Shown piece after piece: positions 1-13,700 of a stretch of DNA of 64,000 nucleotides; the stretch's first letter is position 1, and each line of letters begins with the position of its first letter. Made by a program: the position numbers and the translations under genes. The stretch is from Atriophallophorus winterbourni (taxonomy: Eukaryota; Platyhelminthes; Trematoda; Plagiorchiida; Microphallidae), in contig JACCGJ010023492.1 of the NCBI GenBank assembly GCA_013407085.1, positions 26,838 through 90,837 of the forward strand, written 5' to 3'. Under the pieces are notes generated by a model that saw nothing but the letters and a program-made list of their open reading frames with translations, had not been told where the DNA came from and ran no database searches.

Positions 1-1367
1 ATTTGACGATGTAAGGAATATACTGTCGATATGTAGACTATTCACTACATGTTTAGACCAAAGTCTATTGCTGCATTTAAAATGTAGTTGAGCTGAAATT
101 CTATCAAGTTTTTGCGGTCTCAGTATTTCTTTTTGTGGTTTTATGGTTTTTTGTATGCTTAGATAGGGACACCAGTGACTAGGTCGAGACAATTTGGAAG
201 GCCAACGAACGCGTTCCCACGTCAAAGACTTGTCAGAAACGTAGTTTCGGTGATAACTAACTTGCAGTTCTTGATTGAATACTTTCATTATTAATCGACA
301 GCGCTTGATTTTGTACTTGGCACAAACCATGAAACACAGCTTTGCACGGTTGAACGACCACGGACGTTTGACGAAATCACCGTATTTTGCATTTTTGCGA
401 AATGTTGTACTGAAGTCAGCATTTATGAGTAAAGCAGTCTTGTAAATACATGGTCCTGTGCGGTGACCTGATTTCATATTACTAGTAGTCCGATAAAATC
501 ATACAGGCTATAATATAAACCTGTTAATCTGGTTATCTTGACTAAACGCACGCAGGTTTTACCATCGTATTTGTGAAAGTGCCATCTGTATGCTAATTTG
601 CTACGGCACATTAATGTAGTTTAATCGGCGGTTGAAAAGTGTTTATGTGCATTTTCGCCGTTCACGTTTTCTTAGATCTTGTGAAACTACTGTTTTCTCA
701 ATTATCTCCACCTGGTTAGCCACAGCAACGAAATCTCAAAGGAAGCTATCTATGTGATATACTTCAAAATAATCAATTTTTTGATTGTATGCATGAGCTA
801 ATCACGAATCACGCTCTTTAGCATTATATCTGCTTCTTCTTTACTGATTCTTCAGTTCGGAATGGATATTTTTGTATTTAACTTGGTATCATTCGACCAT
901 GTTTGTCTCGCTGGTTACGTAATAATATATGTAACCACAAGCATGGAGTGTAACAGCGTGCCAGACAGTCAGGTTGCGCAGGTCCTGACAGATAGACAAG
1001 AGATGATAATATTCAGATTTCATCACCGATACCAATCAGCATAGCACTGATTCGTCTGTATAACGCTGTGTTAAGCCTTGCCACTGGTTGACTTTGAGAT
1101 GTCGGTGCTAATCAACAAGCCTAAATTCAGCCCAATAGCGCCTGTTTTAATTTTATTTTGCCTCGATTTCGCTACATACAGTTTCACAATGAAAGTTAAA
1201 GCAGCCTCGTTTTGTCTTTAGCAACGGTTCTGTTAAACTTACTGTTTACGCAGTACAATCCGTTGGATCTTTGTTTCAATTCATGAAGTTTGATTGCCAT
1301 CATTTTCTCGAACTAATGTATTTCATATTTTTCTATCTTCACTTCTGACTTGTCTCGGTATTCTCAG
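1..1367 (+). other. SMG1 intron or upstream sequence, no recognisable element
   Basis: AT-rich sequence with only short chance reading frames. The first visible SMG1 exon needs two bases from an upstream exon, so this stretch is probably the 3' part of an intron whose 5' exon lies before the window. I see no repeat copy or RNA gene in it. Confidence 0.5.
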
Positions 1368-1757
1368 GTGGAGCAGCTGTGCTTTCAACTCACACACCCA
1401 AAGTTTCAACCCGTTCGGCTGGCTAACAGGTATAGCCTATCTTGCTAGCGGTCAATTGGATGACGCAGTCGTTCAGTTACGCCAATTTATAAGCAAATGG
1501 ATATCAGTCAACTCCTCCTCAACGACAGACACGGAAATATCCAAATTATGTGTTCGCACGAAAGCTGGATTGAATTATGCCATTCAAGTGCTTCTGCAAT
1601 GCTATCTAGACCATGGTGATTATGAATCTGCTTCCCAATTGCGCAAAGATGTTATTCATTTAGATGGTCAAGTCTCCGAAAATTCGTCTAATGCTCCACC
1701 TACCTGCTCTTCCACCGTCAACTGGACACGTTTTGAATGCTTTACAAAACTCAACAG
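1368..1757 (+). CDS. SMG1: SMG1 exon a (first exon in the window)
   Basis: The acceptor is a pyrimidine-rich tract ending CAG at 1367; the donor is CAG|GTACTT at 1758. The exon enters with one base completing a codon and leaves with two, which fits the next exon. It encodes a helical segment including GIAYLASGQLDDAVVQL, a TPR/FAT-like repeat pattern. A second potential donor (CAG|GTATAG at 1430) would give a much shorter exon in another frame, but the downstream frame is clearly coding. Confidence 0.75.
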
Positions 1758-4700
1758 GTACTTACTCCAATTTGCACAGTATTGCGTTTATGTTTCTAGA
1801 TCGTGATTATTTGTCAATCTTCGCGGCTATGTTCTGTCGAAATATGATTCATTTCGAAATTTTCTCTAATTCGGGTGTATCAGTGTCTGTCTTCACCGAG
1901 GCTCGTTTGTAATAGAGGCTAATAATCAATGTAACATTACAAAATTTTATTGTTCATGGTGCCTGCAGCACCAAGGGGCCACTTGTTGTTGAACAAATCG
2001 CCATAGACAATGAGCTGCAGCTAAAAGGCAGATCGTACAGTTCTTCTACACCCACTTCGTGGCTCGGTACCTAGCGTTTGGTTTATATTATTATAATACA
2101 TTATTTGACTATTTGCCTTGATCAATTTGTCCAGTATCTTATTCCGAATTAGTCATTTATGATGTCTTTGCTGCTATAATATTGCTGCACTGTTGTATTT
2201 ACTAATTCTACATCGCAATCAGTTAATTAGCGGGTTCAACGTGATCTCATTTACGGGCCAATGTTAACACATTAGAAACGAGGAGAGCCAGAAAGTCGTA
2301 TTAGTTAATGTCGGACTCAGGAATAGAAAAAGTGCGTCCTAAGATCAGGTATATTATTGGGCGGTGTTTATCGGGGTTTTTAGAAAGGACCATAATATTC
2401 AAATATGGAATCGCTTTGTGATTCTAGTTCAAGCTCTCCCGTCACTTGAATCTACACGCCACACTCAGTTTCTGTCTGCTTGCAATCAAGACGGTAAGAT
2501 TAGGTTCAGTAGGCATTTGAACAGTTGAAATTGGTAAACAAAATTATATTTTGATCCACGATTAACTTACATTCGCATAACCTGGGCAACCTGACAACCT
2601 GGGCAACCTGACAGTATCCTAGCCCACGTGCAGTCTCTGACTGTGCGGCACTTTGCCTGGATCAGACTTGTGCTTTCACAGAATCACAAATTTGTTTCCC
2701 AGACAAGCGCTCAGAGTAATCGTGTTTTGTATTGCTGAAAGACTCACTTTCCAAGTGTAACTTTTTATCACTTTTCCACTCTTTCATGGCCCACTGAACA
2801 TCATTCTACATTCCCCACTTGCTAACGCCAAACAAGCTGTATGTATGTATGAAAGCACAAGCCTGATCCAGGCAAAGTGCCGCACAGTAATAGGCTGTAA
2901 GTGGGATAAGATACTGTCAGGTTGCCAAACAAGCTAGCTGTGATTTTTAAATATGTTGGATGCTCTTAATGTCATCTAGTTTGATGATGTAACACCCGCA
3001 ATTTCTGAAGTTCGGCGGTCTTATATTCCTAATCAGGAGTCCATCCACCCATCTCTCTCTCTATACACATTCCTGATTAGAAATCGTAATTATTCCGCCC
3101 ATATCCGATGATATTGTAAGTAACTTCGCTGCCTGACTGTAGTTTTAGGTCAACAGCATCAATGCCTTTAATGCCTTTAATGTGTTTGATATTCCTCACT
3201 TCCATGGTGACTCAGAATTTCAGATCATTTGCAATATTTATTCTCCTGTCTTTGATCATTGTGAAATATCGTTGGTCGATTACTTATACCCGGTTATAAG
3301 TATCATGAATTTTTAATATACTGCCATCGTTTGCACGGATGTGCAATCGTGCAGCATTTATGTGCTGTGTGGCTAACATCGTGCTAAATTGATTGGCCAA
3401 CGGTAGTGAGCTGCATGCTGAAACACGCTGGAGTCTCACTACCATTTCTATTTATATTTCCCCCCTCATATCTGTCTAGGCCTGGGCAACCTGACAGTAT
3501 CTTAGCCCACGTGCAGTCTCTGACTGTGCGGCACTTTGCCTGGACCAGGCTTGTGCTTTCATACCATACCATACCATCGTTTGAACTTTAAGCTAGCCTT
3601 TTTTTAGACTTTTTTGTCTTCCGTCTTTACTTTTGTGCGACCATCTCCTCCTGGATAATGAGTCGGCTTAAATTAAGATTCTTGGGAATTTGGGTACAAA
3701 GCGGCCTCCTAATCACCACTCAACATTTGTTCGAGTCAGTTTCTATGGCCTTTGCACAACCAAGTGCGACCTACAAGGCGGCAGAGAGTTGCCAGAAAGA
3801 GGTGGTGTGCACCAACTAACCGTCTACGAGACTTTGCTCCAGATTTTTCCTCAGGGTTTTCTCCTCGAAGCCTTTCCCGCGATCGGGTATCCCGCAAGGC
3901 AGTGGAGGTTTAAAATGAGAGTTTTCCTTCCCTTAGATGAGATGCCCTCCTAGGCTAACGAGCTCCATCTGTCCGATTCAAACTGGTTTTCAGCCGCCAG
4001 TCACTCTCACTCGCCCCTGCTCCTGTTGGTTGAAGCAGTTCCGCCAAGCTCGGGGAGCCACCCATGCAGGCCAGAAGCTTGACTTGGTTGCCAGAGGCTA
4101 TTTGAGACGCGCGCCATGTGGGAGCATTTTATAGACAGTGGGAGCTTATCCCCACTGCCACCCCCCGCTATGACAACCTTTGAAACCTCCGTTAACATCT
4201 GTCTGCATCTGGATTTAATGAATCGAATGAAATGCTGTGTGCACCGGTGGCTTACAGTTTTGTGTTTTCACTTAATCTCAACCAAATAGTTCGTTGTTCC
4301 TCATTGTTAAAAATTTGTTTCCAACATCTTTCAGGTGGTCTAACGACGAAGCTCAATCAACCGCCTTGGATAAGCCTCCGAACTTATGCCGCTGGTCCGA
4401 TAGCATTTTCTGCAGTACTATGGACTACTTGTTGACCAACGCCGCTTTAACGTTGAAAAGTGGTTCTAATCAGACTTCGAGTTCTGACAGCCTCAGTACT
4501 CTGGTCAACCATGTTCGTCTTGCTTCATCATCCATGTTGTCTTCTTCATCTGCTGGATTCACACTCTGGCCAACGACACCAGTGATTCGATATGGCCTCT
4601 GTTCTTGGCTCCGATTCGCAAATATTTTACTCGATGCACCTTGTCAAAGGGTACCCGATTATCAACTCGCAGCGACGCCCATGAATATGCTTGCTGAGTC

Positions 4701-7700
4701 CGCTTGGCGTCACCTGATCTGCAATCCGCTTGACGCTTCTCGTATTAATGCCACGATACATTCTTGCCGCTGGGCGGAACCTGAAAGAAATCCCAACTTG
4801 TGCAAGAGGCTACTTTTGAGAGAGTCTAGCAAGCTCTCGCTTGTAAACATCGATGCGTCCTCTGATGATTTACAATCTCTCTACACACTCACTTGCAACC
4901 CAGAGTTTCGTAACACCACCAGGCTATCGCAAATACAGCGTCTTCGGTTCTCGGACTTGGTGGCGCAATTGCTTTGGTATTCGAAAGATTCCAACGAGAC
5001 AGTATCATTGAACAACAAACTGGCTGCTGTTGATGTATTGTCCAGTAGTCTACGCACCGCTTTGCTGTGTGACGTACCAAATGAATTGAAGGACCACGTG
5101 GCCCAATGTCATATAACCACTGAACTGGCGCTGAGGCTTTTCGAATGGCTTGAGTATCCGACGAGCGGATCTGTTGACACTGTGGCCATGGTCATTGCTC
5201 GTCAAAGCTCAAATCCCATGACACCGGTCAGTTTTGGTTTGCTTTTAATTCTTGCGCTAGCATTCAGTGGGCTCTATTTTCTGTCAGCAAGCATAACCGT
5301 ACTCGATGTCATGTTACATGCAAACACTTGGTAGACTTTTTCTACTGATGTACGTTTGCTAATGGTCTCCTATTTTAGCGCGGGTAGTGTAGTGGTATTT
5401 TTAAACCTTTTTTACCTATATGCAGTTTTACAGTGCTTCATGCGTATTCACGTGCCACGATGTACAGTTAGTTGCAGCAGTTGACTGATGCCTTATAATC
5501 TTGCGTTGTTCTTATTTTCATACATCTTTCGTATTAAAACTGTCGTTTGCATAATTACCGCCGATGAATGAGAGGTACTCATCTTCCAAATCCAGAAAGT
5601 CGAATTTTCCCTCTTAGTCATACTTTTCCCCCTATATTTGTCTAGACCTGCGTAACCTGACATCATCTTAGCCTATGTTCGGTCTCAGACTAAGCGGCAC
5701 TTTGCCTGGATCAGTCATGTAATTTTACACACCTTCGACGTCAAATCTATACACTTTATTGTCTGTTTTGAGAAAGTAAAACGTCGTGCCTGTTCAATGC
5801 GCTCACGACAGCCACTGCTTCACTTTTACTCAATAACTGGGAAACTATTTCGGATAAAAATGACTGGCAATGGCTGCTTTTGTTTGATTGTGATCAATAA
5901 CGTTAGTTTGCTTGTTGCTTTTAATGCGCTTTCTTAGGTTGTTTAGCTTATCTCTGTTTTCTATAGCACCACACTATCGAGGTGATATGATTTCCCTCAC
6001 TGGACTAGGTGGTAGGCTGTCACAATTATTTTTCAACTATTTTCGGTATCGATTTTACACGGCTAAGCACGTTTTTCGAAATGTACAACTGTGACGATAT
6101 TCGAACACCAGTCCTTCTGAATGCAAGTCGAATGCTACCGCGGGCTACGTTTCTCTACAATAATGTGCAATCGTGCAGTACTTTGTGCTGTGCGGCTAAC
6201 ACCGTGCTAAATTGATTGGCCAGAGGTAGTGAGCTGCGTGATGAAACAGGCTGGAGTCTGACTACCATTTTCTGTTCTTTTTCTTCCTCATATCTGTCTA
6301 GGCCTGGGCAACCTGACAGTATCTTAGCCCACGTGCAGTCTTTGACTGTGCGGCACTTTGCCTGGACCAGGCTTGTGCTTTCATACATACTACACGAATG
6401 TGCACTACTTCGGCGCTGTACTGACAAGGCCGTGTTAATTCGATTTGCCACCTCTAGTGAGCTGCATGCGAAAACGCACCGGAGTTTCACTGTCATTTCT
6501 ATTTTCATTTCTCACAGCTGCTTAGACTTGGGCAACCTGACAGTATCTTAACCCACGTCTAGTCTATTACTACGGCACTTTGCCTGGATCAAGCTTGTGA
6601 TTTCATACGTGCATTCATATATCCGTCTGGGCCAGCTAAACTCGACACTATCACAGGCCACATGTGGTATGAAACGCTGTCGAACTCCTGAATAATGCTT
6701 TTATATCAGTATAATTATGGCTTGGATGTAATTAGCGTTCATTTTTACGTTGTCTAATGTATCTGGTCAGCGAAAATATCAGTGTCGAATGTTCTCTGTT
6801 CGCTTACCACAAGGTGTCTAAATCGATTAGGAAATGATATGCAAAAAATAAAGAAAAATACAAGGATTTTCAATCAATGTAACAGGTACAAATGAGATAA
6901 AGAAAGTCGATTGTTCAGGGTAAAGCGGCACAGAGTGGCAAAATTAAATCATGGAACAGGTTGGCATTAAATCTATAAGCCTGCATTGGATAAACGAGCA
7001 AAAGCAGCACAACATGAACGAATACGTTGGTTCTATTACCGCTATCAACAAGTAGTCAAAATGAGCTCGTAAAAACAAACAACAAGTTATGCTAGATCGA
7101 TAACGGACAAGACGCACACGTTGTGTGAAACCAAATTTTGAGAATCGGGTTCTCTCATCGTCATTGGTTGCTCTCAAGGTCATGTATTCTACCACATGTG
7201 GTCAAATATTTTTTCATATAGCCTTCTGTCTTTTCCATCTGACGAATATTTCATTAACTCTCGATACATTTAATTAATGAGGATGCTAAGTAAAGTTCTC
7301 AGTCAATCTGAACGTTCCTGTCCATGTCTGGAAGAAATACCGCTATCACCATTTAACGCCCGTTGTAACGCACATTCGTTGGTTTCATAGTGCTCGACAG
7401 ATTGCGTATATATATATAGAATCAAGAGGACTGAATTTTTTAATTTTACTTGCATATACCATTTCAGAATCTACCGAATTTATCATAACGTTTATTTTTA
7501 TCTTTGTAACCGTTCAGCTAATGGACACGTCTACCATCGCCCAGAACTTGACCTTTTTCAGTCGTCTGGTGGATGAACCCTGGGCAAAAGGCTTTCCGCT
7601 GATCCCCTCCGATAAATTACCAACCCTCTCTTCCACGGGGTCCCATCCTGAGGAGAAAGCCATGTTTACCTCCTGGACGAGCAGGCTGATGATGATCGCG

Positions 7701-10700
7701 ACTCGTCTCTCCGCAAGCGGTTCATCAACACAGGCGTGGCTGCGAATGGCCGATTGGTGTTTCGCTCGCGGCCAGTCATTAGTAGGTTTTCGTTTGAATG
7801 CAACTTCTCGCACTTATTCGTTACACCCATCTTTGTACAATGTGCTTTACGCGGAGAGCAAAACATGCGGAGATATTTCCCGATTATATGAAGTCGGGGC
7901 CCAACAGACAAATAGTATCCGGAAAATCCAATATAGATAAATGTGCTGTGCAATTGATTTACGTTTTGGGTGCTATCAACCACGTTAACATATTAATTGA
8001 TGTCGATCATACCAAATTTATCACCGCAACTACTGAAAACATTTTTGTGTGAATATCTCCTCCTGGAGGATGAGTCGGCTTCAATGAAGATTCTTGGGAA
8101 TTTGGGTAAAAAGCGGCGTCCGCAGCACCACTCAGCGGTTGTTCGATTCAGCTTCTCTAGCCTTTGCACAACCAAGTGCGACCTGCAATGAAGCAGGGAG
8201 TTGCCAGAAAGAGGTGGTGTGCACCAACTAACCGTTCCAGATTTTCCTCAGGGTTTTCTCTCGAAGCCTTTCCCGCGAGCGGGTATCCCGCAAGACAGCG
8301 GAGGTTGAAAATCAGGGTTTTCCTTCCCTTAGATGAAATGTCCTCCCAGGCTAAAACATTCATTTTATTAAAGCTATCATTGTCTAACTGAATTTAACGG
8401 AAAGTATAAAGCTACTACGCAATCAGCTGCATGTGGTTTAGCTTATGAAAAATCATTGATAGTTAATCCAAAACGATGTTAACGAAGCGCTAACGACTAA
8501 ACCTTGACGCTGCATAATGCCAAGTTTTTCCACTGAGGTGATTGTACTGTACTTGATTAAGTATCGCACGTTGAATGCCATGTTTTAGACGAGGCCGGTC
8601 ATTTTTCAAATCACCTGGGCTTGCAAACATTGCTGCACAATAATGTTCTGAAACAGACCGTCCCCTTTGAGCTTAGTCTCTCATCGAAATGAACAGACCG
8701 CCGCTAAACTTGACCATCTTTTCGATATCTCCGTATACTATAATAACATCTGCTCTTCCCGTTAACATGTTAATGATTACCACTGCCGGTTTGCAATATC
8801 TCTTTGCTACTACAGACTGTAGCTTCCAAATCTCATATCTGTTTATCGCGCGGCACACATTCTTAATGATTGATTGCACTATTCAGGTTGGACGTGTTCA
8901 GGATGCTTGTCGGACTTTCTTGAGTAAATCCGAAGAACGGTCAAGCTCAACTGCGTTAAATTGCCCTCTTTCGGCCTTGCTTCAACCAAGTGAACGTGAA
9001 TCCGCTTGCCTATTGTTACAACAGCTTTGTTCTCCTGGTGATACCGAAGCGGAATTTTCTTCCGATCAAAACCTTTCCCGCTTTCTCGCAGCGTTAGCTT
9101 GCTTTCGGGTGTCTGACGCGCCACTTGATGAATACAGTGCAAACCTCAATGCTGCCTCGTCCTCAACGAATTCCAGTGGACAGAAGCCGTTTTTAAATAT
9201 GCGCTTATCCAGCCTTTGTCCAGACGAGCCGTTGGATAAATTGGTGTGTCATGGGTTTGAAATAATCATATATGTATACCCCTGTGCCTATTTCAATTAC
9301 ATGCTTATTTTCTAATCCATTTTAGTTCCCAAAACATCTCGTGACTCATCTACGCACCACAGTTCCTGCTCTCATGGCTCATGCGCAAGACGAATTATTG
9401 CCACAGATCGCGCGCGATCTTCATGAACTTATTTCGTTGCTCACGCAACGACAGTATTCTCTACATATTTCAGCAGCACAGGCATACGCAACATTTCTCA
9501 CAGTGGCAGGGCAGTATTATACCGATGGTCAATCGTGGGAGAAACCGGCTACAAAATTGGAAACAACCTCAGGTACTTGTAAATTCATTCAGTTATTTTT
9601 GTTTTTAATTTAACGAATGGCTGAATCTTTATTTTACCCATTAAACAGCCTGACACTTTTGCTACTTTTCAATAGTGTAGATTAGTGCTCATTCTTCTAA
9701 ATTGTACTTTCGTTTTAGCAACATTAAAATTACTAGACTTGTTCTCCGCCCCGGCTCGCTCCTTACGCAACTTGATTGGAGGTTTTCTGATGTACGGAGG
9801 ACCTAGTGGTAATTCCTTCGATGACCATGCACGCCCCGATCGCAACACTTACATTGGCCGCTTGGCCAGGGAGAACTCCTCGCCACGTTTGGGTACCACT
9901 CTCGGAGGCCCGTCGATATGGGAGGCGTGCTTGCAACAAGTCCTGGTGCGTCTGAACTTACCCGATCCCTCGATCCGGAGTTGCATCATCGGTTTATTGT
10001 CCCGTCTAATTCACACGGAATCTGCCCACATGGAGAGCACCACGTCCGGTTGGTCTTCACCTTCTTGCCGTTTTGCAGCTCATTTGGTTTTCCCGGCGGT
10101 GGTCGCTGCTTTGGATTGCGCCACTGGTCCCGGTGTTGGTGAGTTCTGTTGGTTTCGGCTATGTTTTGTCTCAATTATTGCAATGTGATGCGATCTTTCA
10201 TTAGCGTTCTTCTTAAAAACTCGCTGGAAATATTTGTTATTTTATCCGAGTTGTTTCTCCTTTGGTTGGTAGAATATTTTGAAGGATCGTACATTTTAAC
10301 TATTAGCTACATTCACTTTTAGCCGTTCACTGTGTCAGTTGTATACCTGCTTTTTGCTTTCGAACCTGGTTGGATGCACACCTGCAGTGTTATGCTGCAG
10401 GACGTCGGCTTAGCAAACAGCGCTTTATTGGTTGACAATTAGGCGCTTGAAATTGTAGATCGTTTTACGTATCTCGGTAGTTGTATCAATAATTCTTCAT
10501 CGTTAGATGACGAGGTCTCGGCACGCATTTCTAAGTCGACTGTTGCATTCCACAACCTAGGTCACCTCTGGCGTCATAAGGGACTGTTTCTGTTACTCAA
10601 GGGTAGAGTCTACACCGCGACATTTCGAGCTGTATTACTGCATGGGTTCGAAACTTGAACCTTTCATAAATGGAAACATTCGGAGTCTCCAAGTATTTGA

Positions 10701-13700
10701 CAACCGATGTCACCGCAACATTTTGACAGTTAGCTATTACAGTCGCATATGCAATGATGCTCTCTCAAATCAACGCTTCGGTAGTAATAGTGATGCAGAG
10801 AAGGAGATCACCATGAGTAGATTATGCTGATTTGGTCACGTTTTCGGATGCCGGATCCCCGACTTCCAAAACGGATTCTTTTCGCGATCCCACATCCCGA
10901 CTGGCGTAAATCTCGGACTGGCCGAACTGTCACATTGTATACGCAGCTAAAAACCCTAACTAGTAACCTTTCCAAAGTCGGCGCACCACGTCTTCCTGGA
11001 TTGAGTCCGCGCGATCAGATATTGCAGGATGTATCGCTTCAGGATATATGCCGATACCGTGTTCATTGGCGGTCTTGCACTAAGCATCTTGAGTGTTTTC
11101 TTAACCTTGTATGTTGTCAAGAGGAATCACGAGGAAAGCTTTTGACGATGCATGGCAGTGTCAACCGCAAGGAAGCAGTTGTGCTGATGTTGCTCTATTT
11201 GTTCACGAAACTTGATTTAATGCTTGCTCCATTCGAGGTCTAGGCACCTCATCCCAGTTTGTTTGTGCTTACTCTTCTATAGAATCCATAGCTACTTAAG
11301 TTCCGCCCTTCCCTATCTTTTAGGATTTTACTTTTTCACGATTGTGTGGCAGTTAAACATTCGGTACATGCTACCGGTGTAATGCTGTCTGGGATGATAT
11401 ATATATATATATATATGAGAATTTTAGGTGCTTTTCAAAAGGATTATCTGAAAACCTCCTCATGCTGCGTACCAGTAAGAGCCAGTTGCAAATTTACATG
11501 CGGATGCACATTTGTGAAATTGACACGGAATTCTTCGGATCGAAAATGCACAAACAAAGGTCGGATGCGAATAAAGCCTAATATGATCCTTTATTCTTGT
11601 TTCTATGCTAGCCCCAAATTTCTTATTTAAGTCTATCTTTGCGCTCATGGGTTGGTTTTACCAACCATATGTAACCGTGGTTTCGAACCGCTCCTTTGTT
11701 TGCCATTTACCGATTCAAACGTCACCCAACGGAGCCTCTCTCTCCCTTTGTATCAGGTGATACAATGCACCAACCGTCCTCCTGTGATAAATCTTCTGAC
11801 GTTCGAATGGAAAATCCGTTTACGCAACTCACCGCGGCTCTTCGAAACGCTGGTTTCACCGAGTTGGTTCAACACGTGGAATCATTTGTTTCCGAGTTGC
11901 AACGCTGTACCTTGTTGTGGGAGGAACTTTGGTGTGGCGTTCTTCTTCAGCACACTGAAGAGCTGGCTAAGAAGGTTAGAAAATATTCAATAATTCTTCT
12001 TACTTCCCATTGTTATTCTGTTATCATGACAGTTGTACTGATAGTGAGATCTCACAATGTCTACGCAAAACAAGTCGTGAGTTAATCTAGCGATGTACCC
12101 CGACGATTTGATGTGTCGATTCTTCCGAAAGGTCGAGTATACCACACATTCGGGGGTGCCACGCTTCTCTAAGCTAGCGAAACCTAATCTATCCGAGCTC
12201 ATGATGTCCATCAGCATTCTGTTTTTAACACCCGTTGCATTCCCAAGATTACTCGCATTCGGTGTCAACATCGCGTTACAAATATAGATATCTGTAAAAG
12301 TATGTTACGGCAACTAGGCCACAGACAGAGAAATGCGGATGCTGACTCGTTTGCGAGGCTTGGGCATGTTTTAAGAATGGTTCATCACCGCTTACCATAC
12401 CACGCCTTTGTCGCAGAGCTCAGTGGAGTCTGGTAGAAACAACTAAGTGGCCTAACGGTATCGTGGTGTGCTGGGATGAAGATGCTCACTGTAGCGCTTG
12501 GCTCAATTAGACATATCCGTTTGCCTGGATAAACTCACAAAGATCCATCTAATAGTTGTTCGGAAACCTTACACGATATGCTGCAGGCCAAAGTCTATGG
12601 TGCCAATATAGATCATTGTGTCCTATTTTATCCTATATTATTGTATCATATGTAACGGGAAAGTAAACCAAACAAAAATACCGCGTGCAGCGAAGCTACA
12701 CAATTAAGCTGCTTTTTCACGCGCATTTGAATGTTCCACTGGCTCGCTTTCTATTTGCGCGTTTGCTCATCTGCTTCATGCTGCTTGGGGCTCTATATTT
12801 GTGCTTTATGATTCTCGTATTCGCTGAGCTCTTTGTTTTTGCGCTCTAGCACTTGCATTATTATCCACCCGATTCAGCATCATCATATACGCAGTCGCGT
12901 CATACGCAGATAACGCCATCCCATGTGACTATAATCTGGAATCTCCCATTCATTATAATTTTCGATTTTCCTTTCTAGGTATGGTCCATATTTTATCTAT
13001 TAGCAGTCTATCGGGCGGTGCGGCGTTTATACATACGTACGCACAGACACACCGGATCGTGCATTGTTAACACCCTTCTTTGTTTTGTCTTGCAATAATG
13101 TGCGCATGCTAATGTGTATGTATTGGCATTGCAAGCCGGCCCTCTTTCTCTCAAACCCATCCGAAATTAGCCATCCTTGTGAAAACCAAGAAATGTTTTG
13201 TCGTTGTTAAACCGAATCGCGTTAATTTGAAGTCTTGGTGCTTTATTGCGCTACATCGTGGGTTTCCATTTTTTTCCAGGTTAATTTGCTTGAAAGTGAA
13301 ATTAAACGGACCAAGCAATGTATGGGTGTTTTGCCAACGTCGTCCGTGAGAGATGAACCAGATTTATCGGGCGATCGTGTTTGTGTAGCTGATTCGAATG
13401 ATGATAGAACACCGCGTGCGGTGGGTCAGGAGGACGTTTTGAGGATCAAATACTTCTCAATCATACAACCAACATTGAGTTTATTGTCTCAACTCAATGC
13501 TCTAACGTTGGATGTTCCGCCGCAAACACCACACGAAGAGTGGTTTCAGCGAAAGTTTGCACCGGTATGTTTGATTCCTTTGCTTGGGCATATTATCCAT
13601 CTGTTTGTTTCGCCTGTCGCTGATGGATCTTTGTCTCGTACAGTTGATCACGTTAGTTACTCCATATTCTCGGGCAGTTTGACAGTTCAGGTCATCTCAA

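Larger units (their letters stand above)
1758..4334 (+). other. SMG1: SMG1 intron containing SINE-like families A, B and C
   Basis: A 2.6-kb intron. It contains a degenerate family C copy (about 2440-2545, reverse), A copies at 2581-2681 (+), 2841-2927 (-) and 3335-3578 (+), and a full B copy (3645-4079, +). A short TC run lies near 3048-3062. Confidence 0.75.
5227..7517 (+). other. SMG1: SMG1 intron with three family A copies
   Basis: A 2.3-kb intron. Family A copies occur at 5626-5731, 6160-6390 and 6397-6612, the last two in tandem and the same orientation. A TA-dinucleotide run lies at about 7408-7420. The rest is unassigned AT-rich sequence. Confidence 0.7.

Noticed and set aside
8056..8120. 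Possible hammerhead ribozyme (GGAGGATGAGTCGG resembles the CUGAUGAG core)
   Set aside because: No matching GAAA strand with a closing stem and cleavage triplet could be arranged, and the reverse copy at 25.9 kb does not conserve the needed bases.
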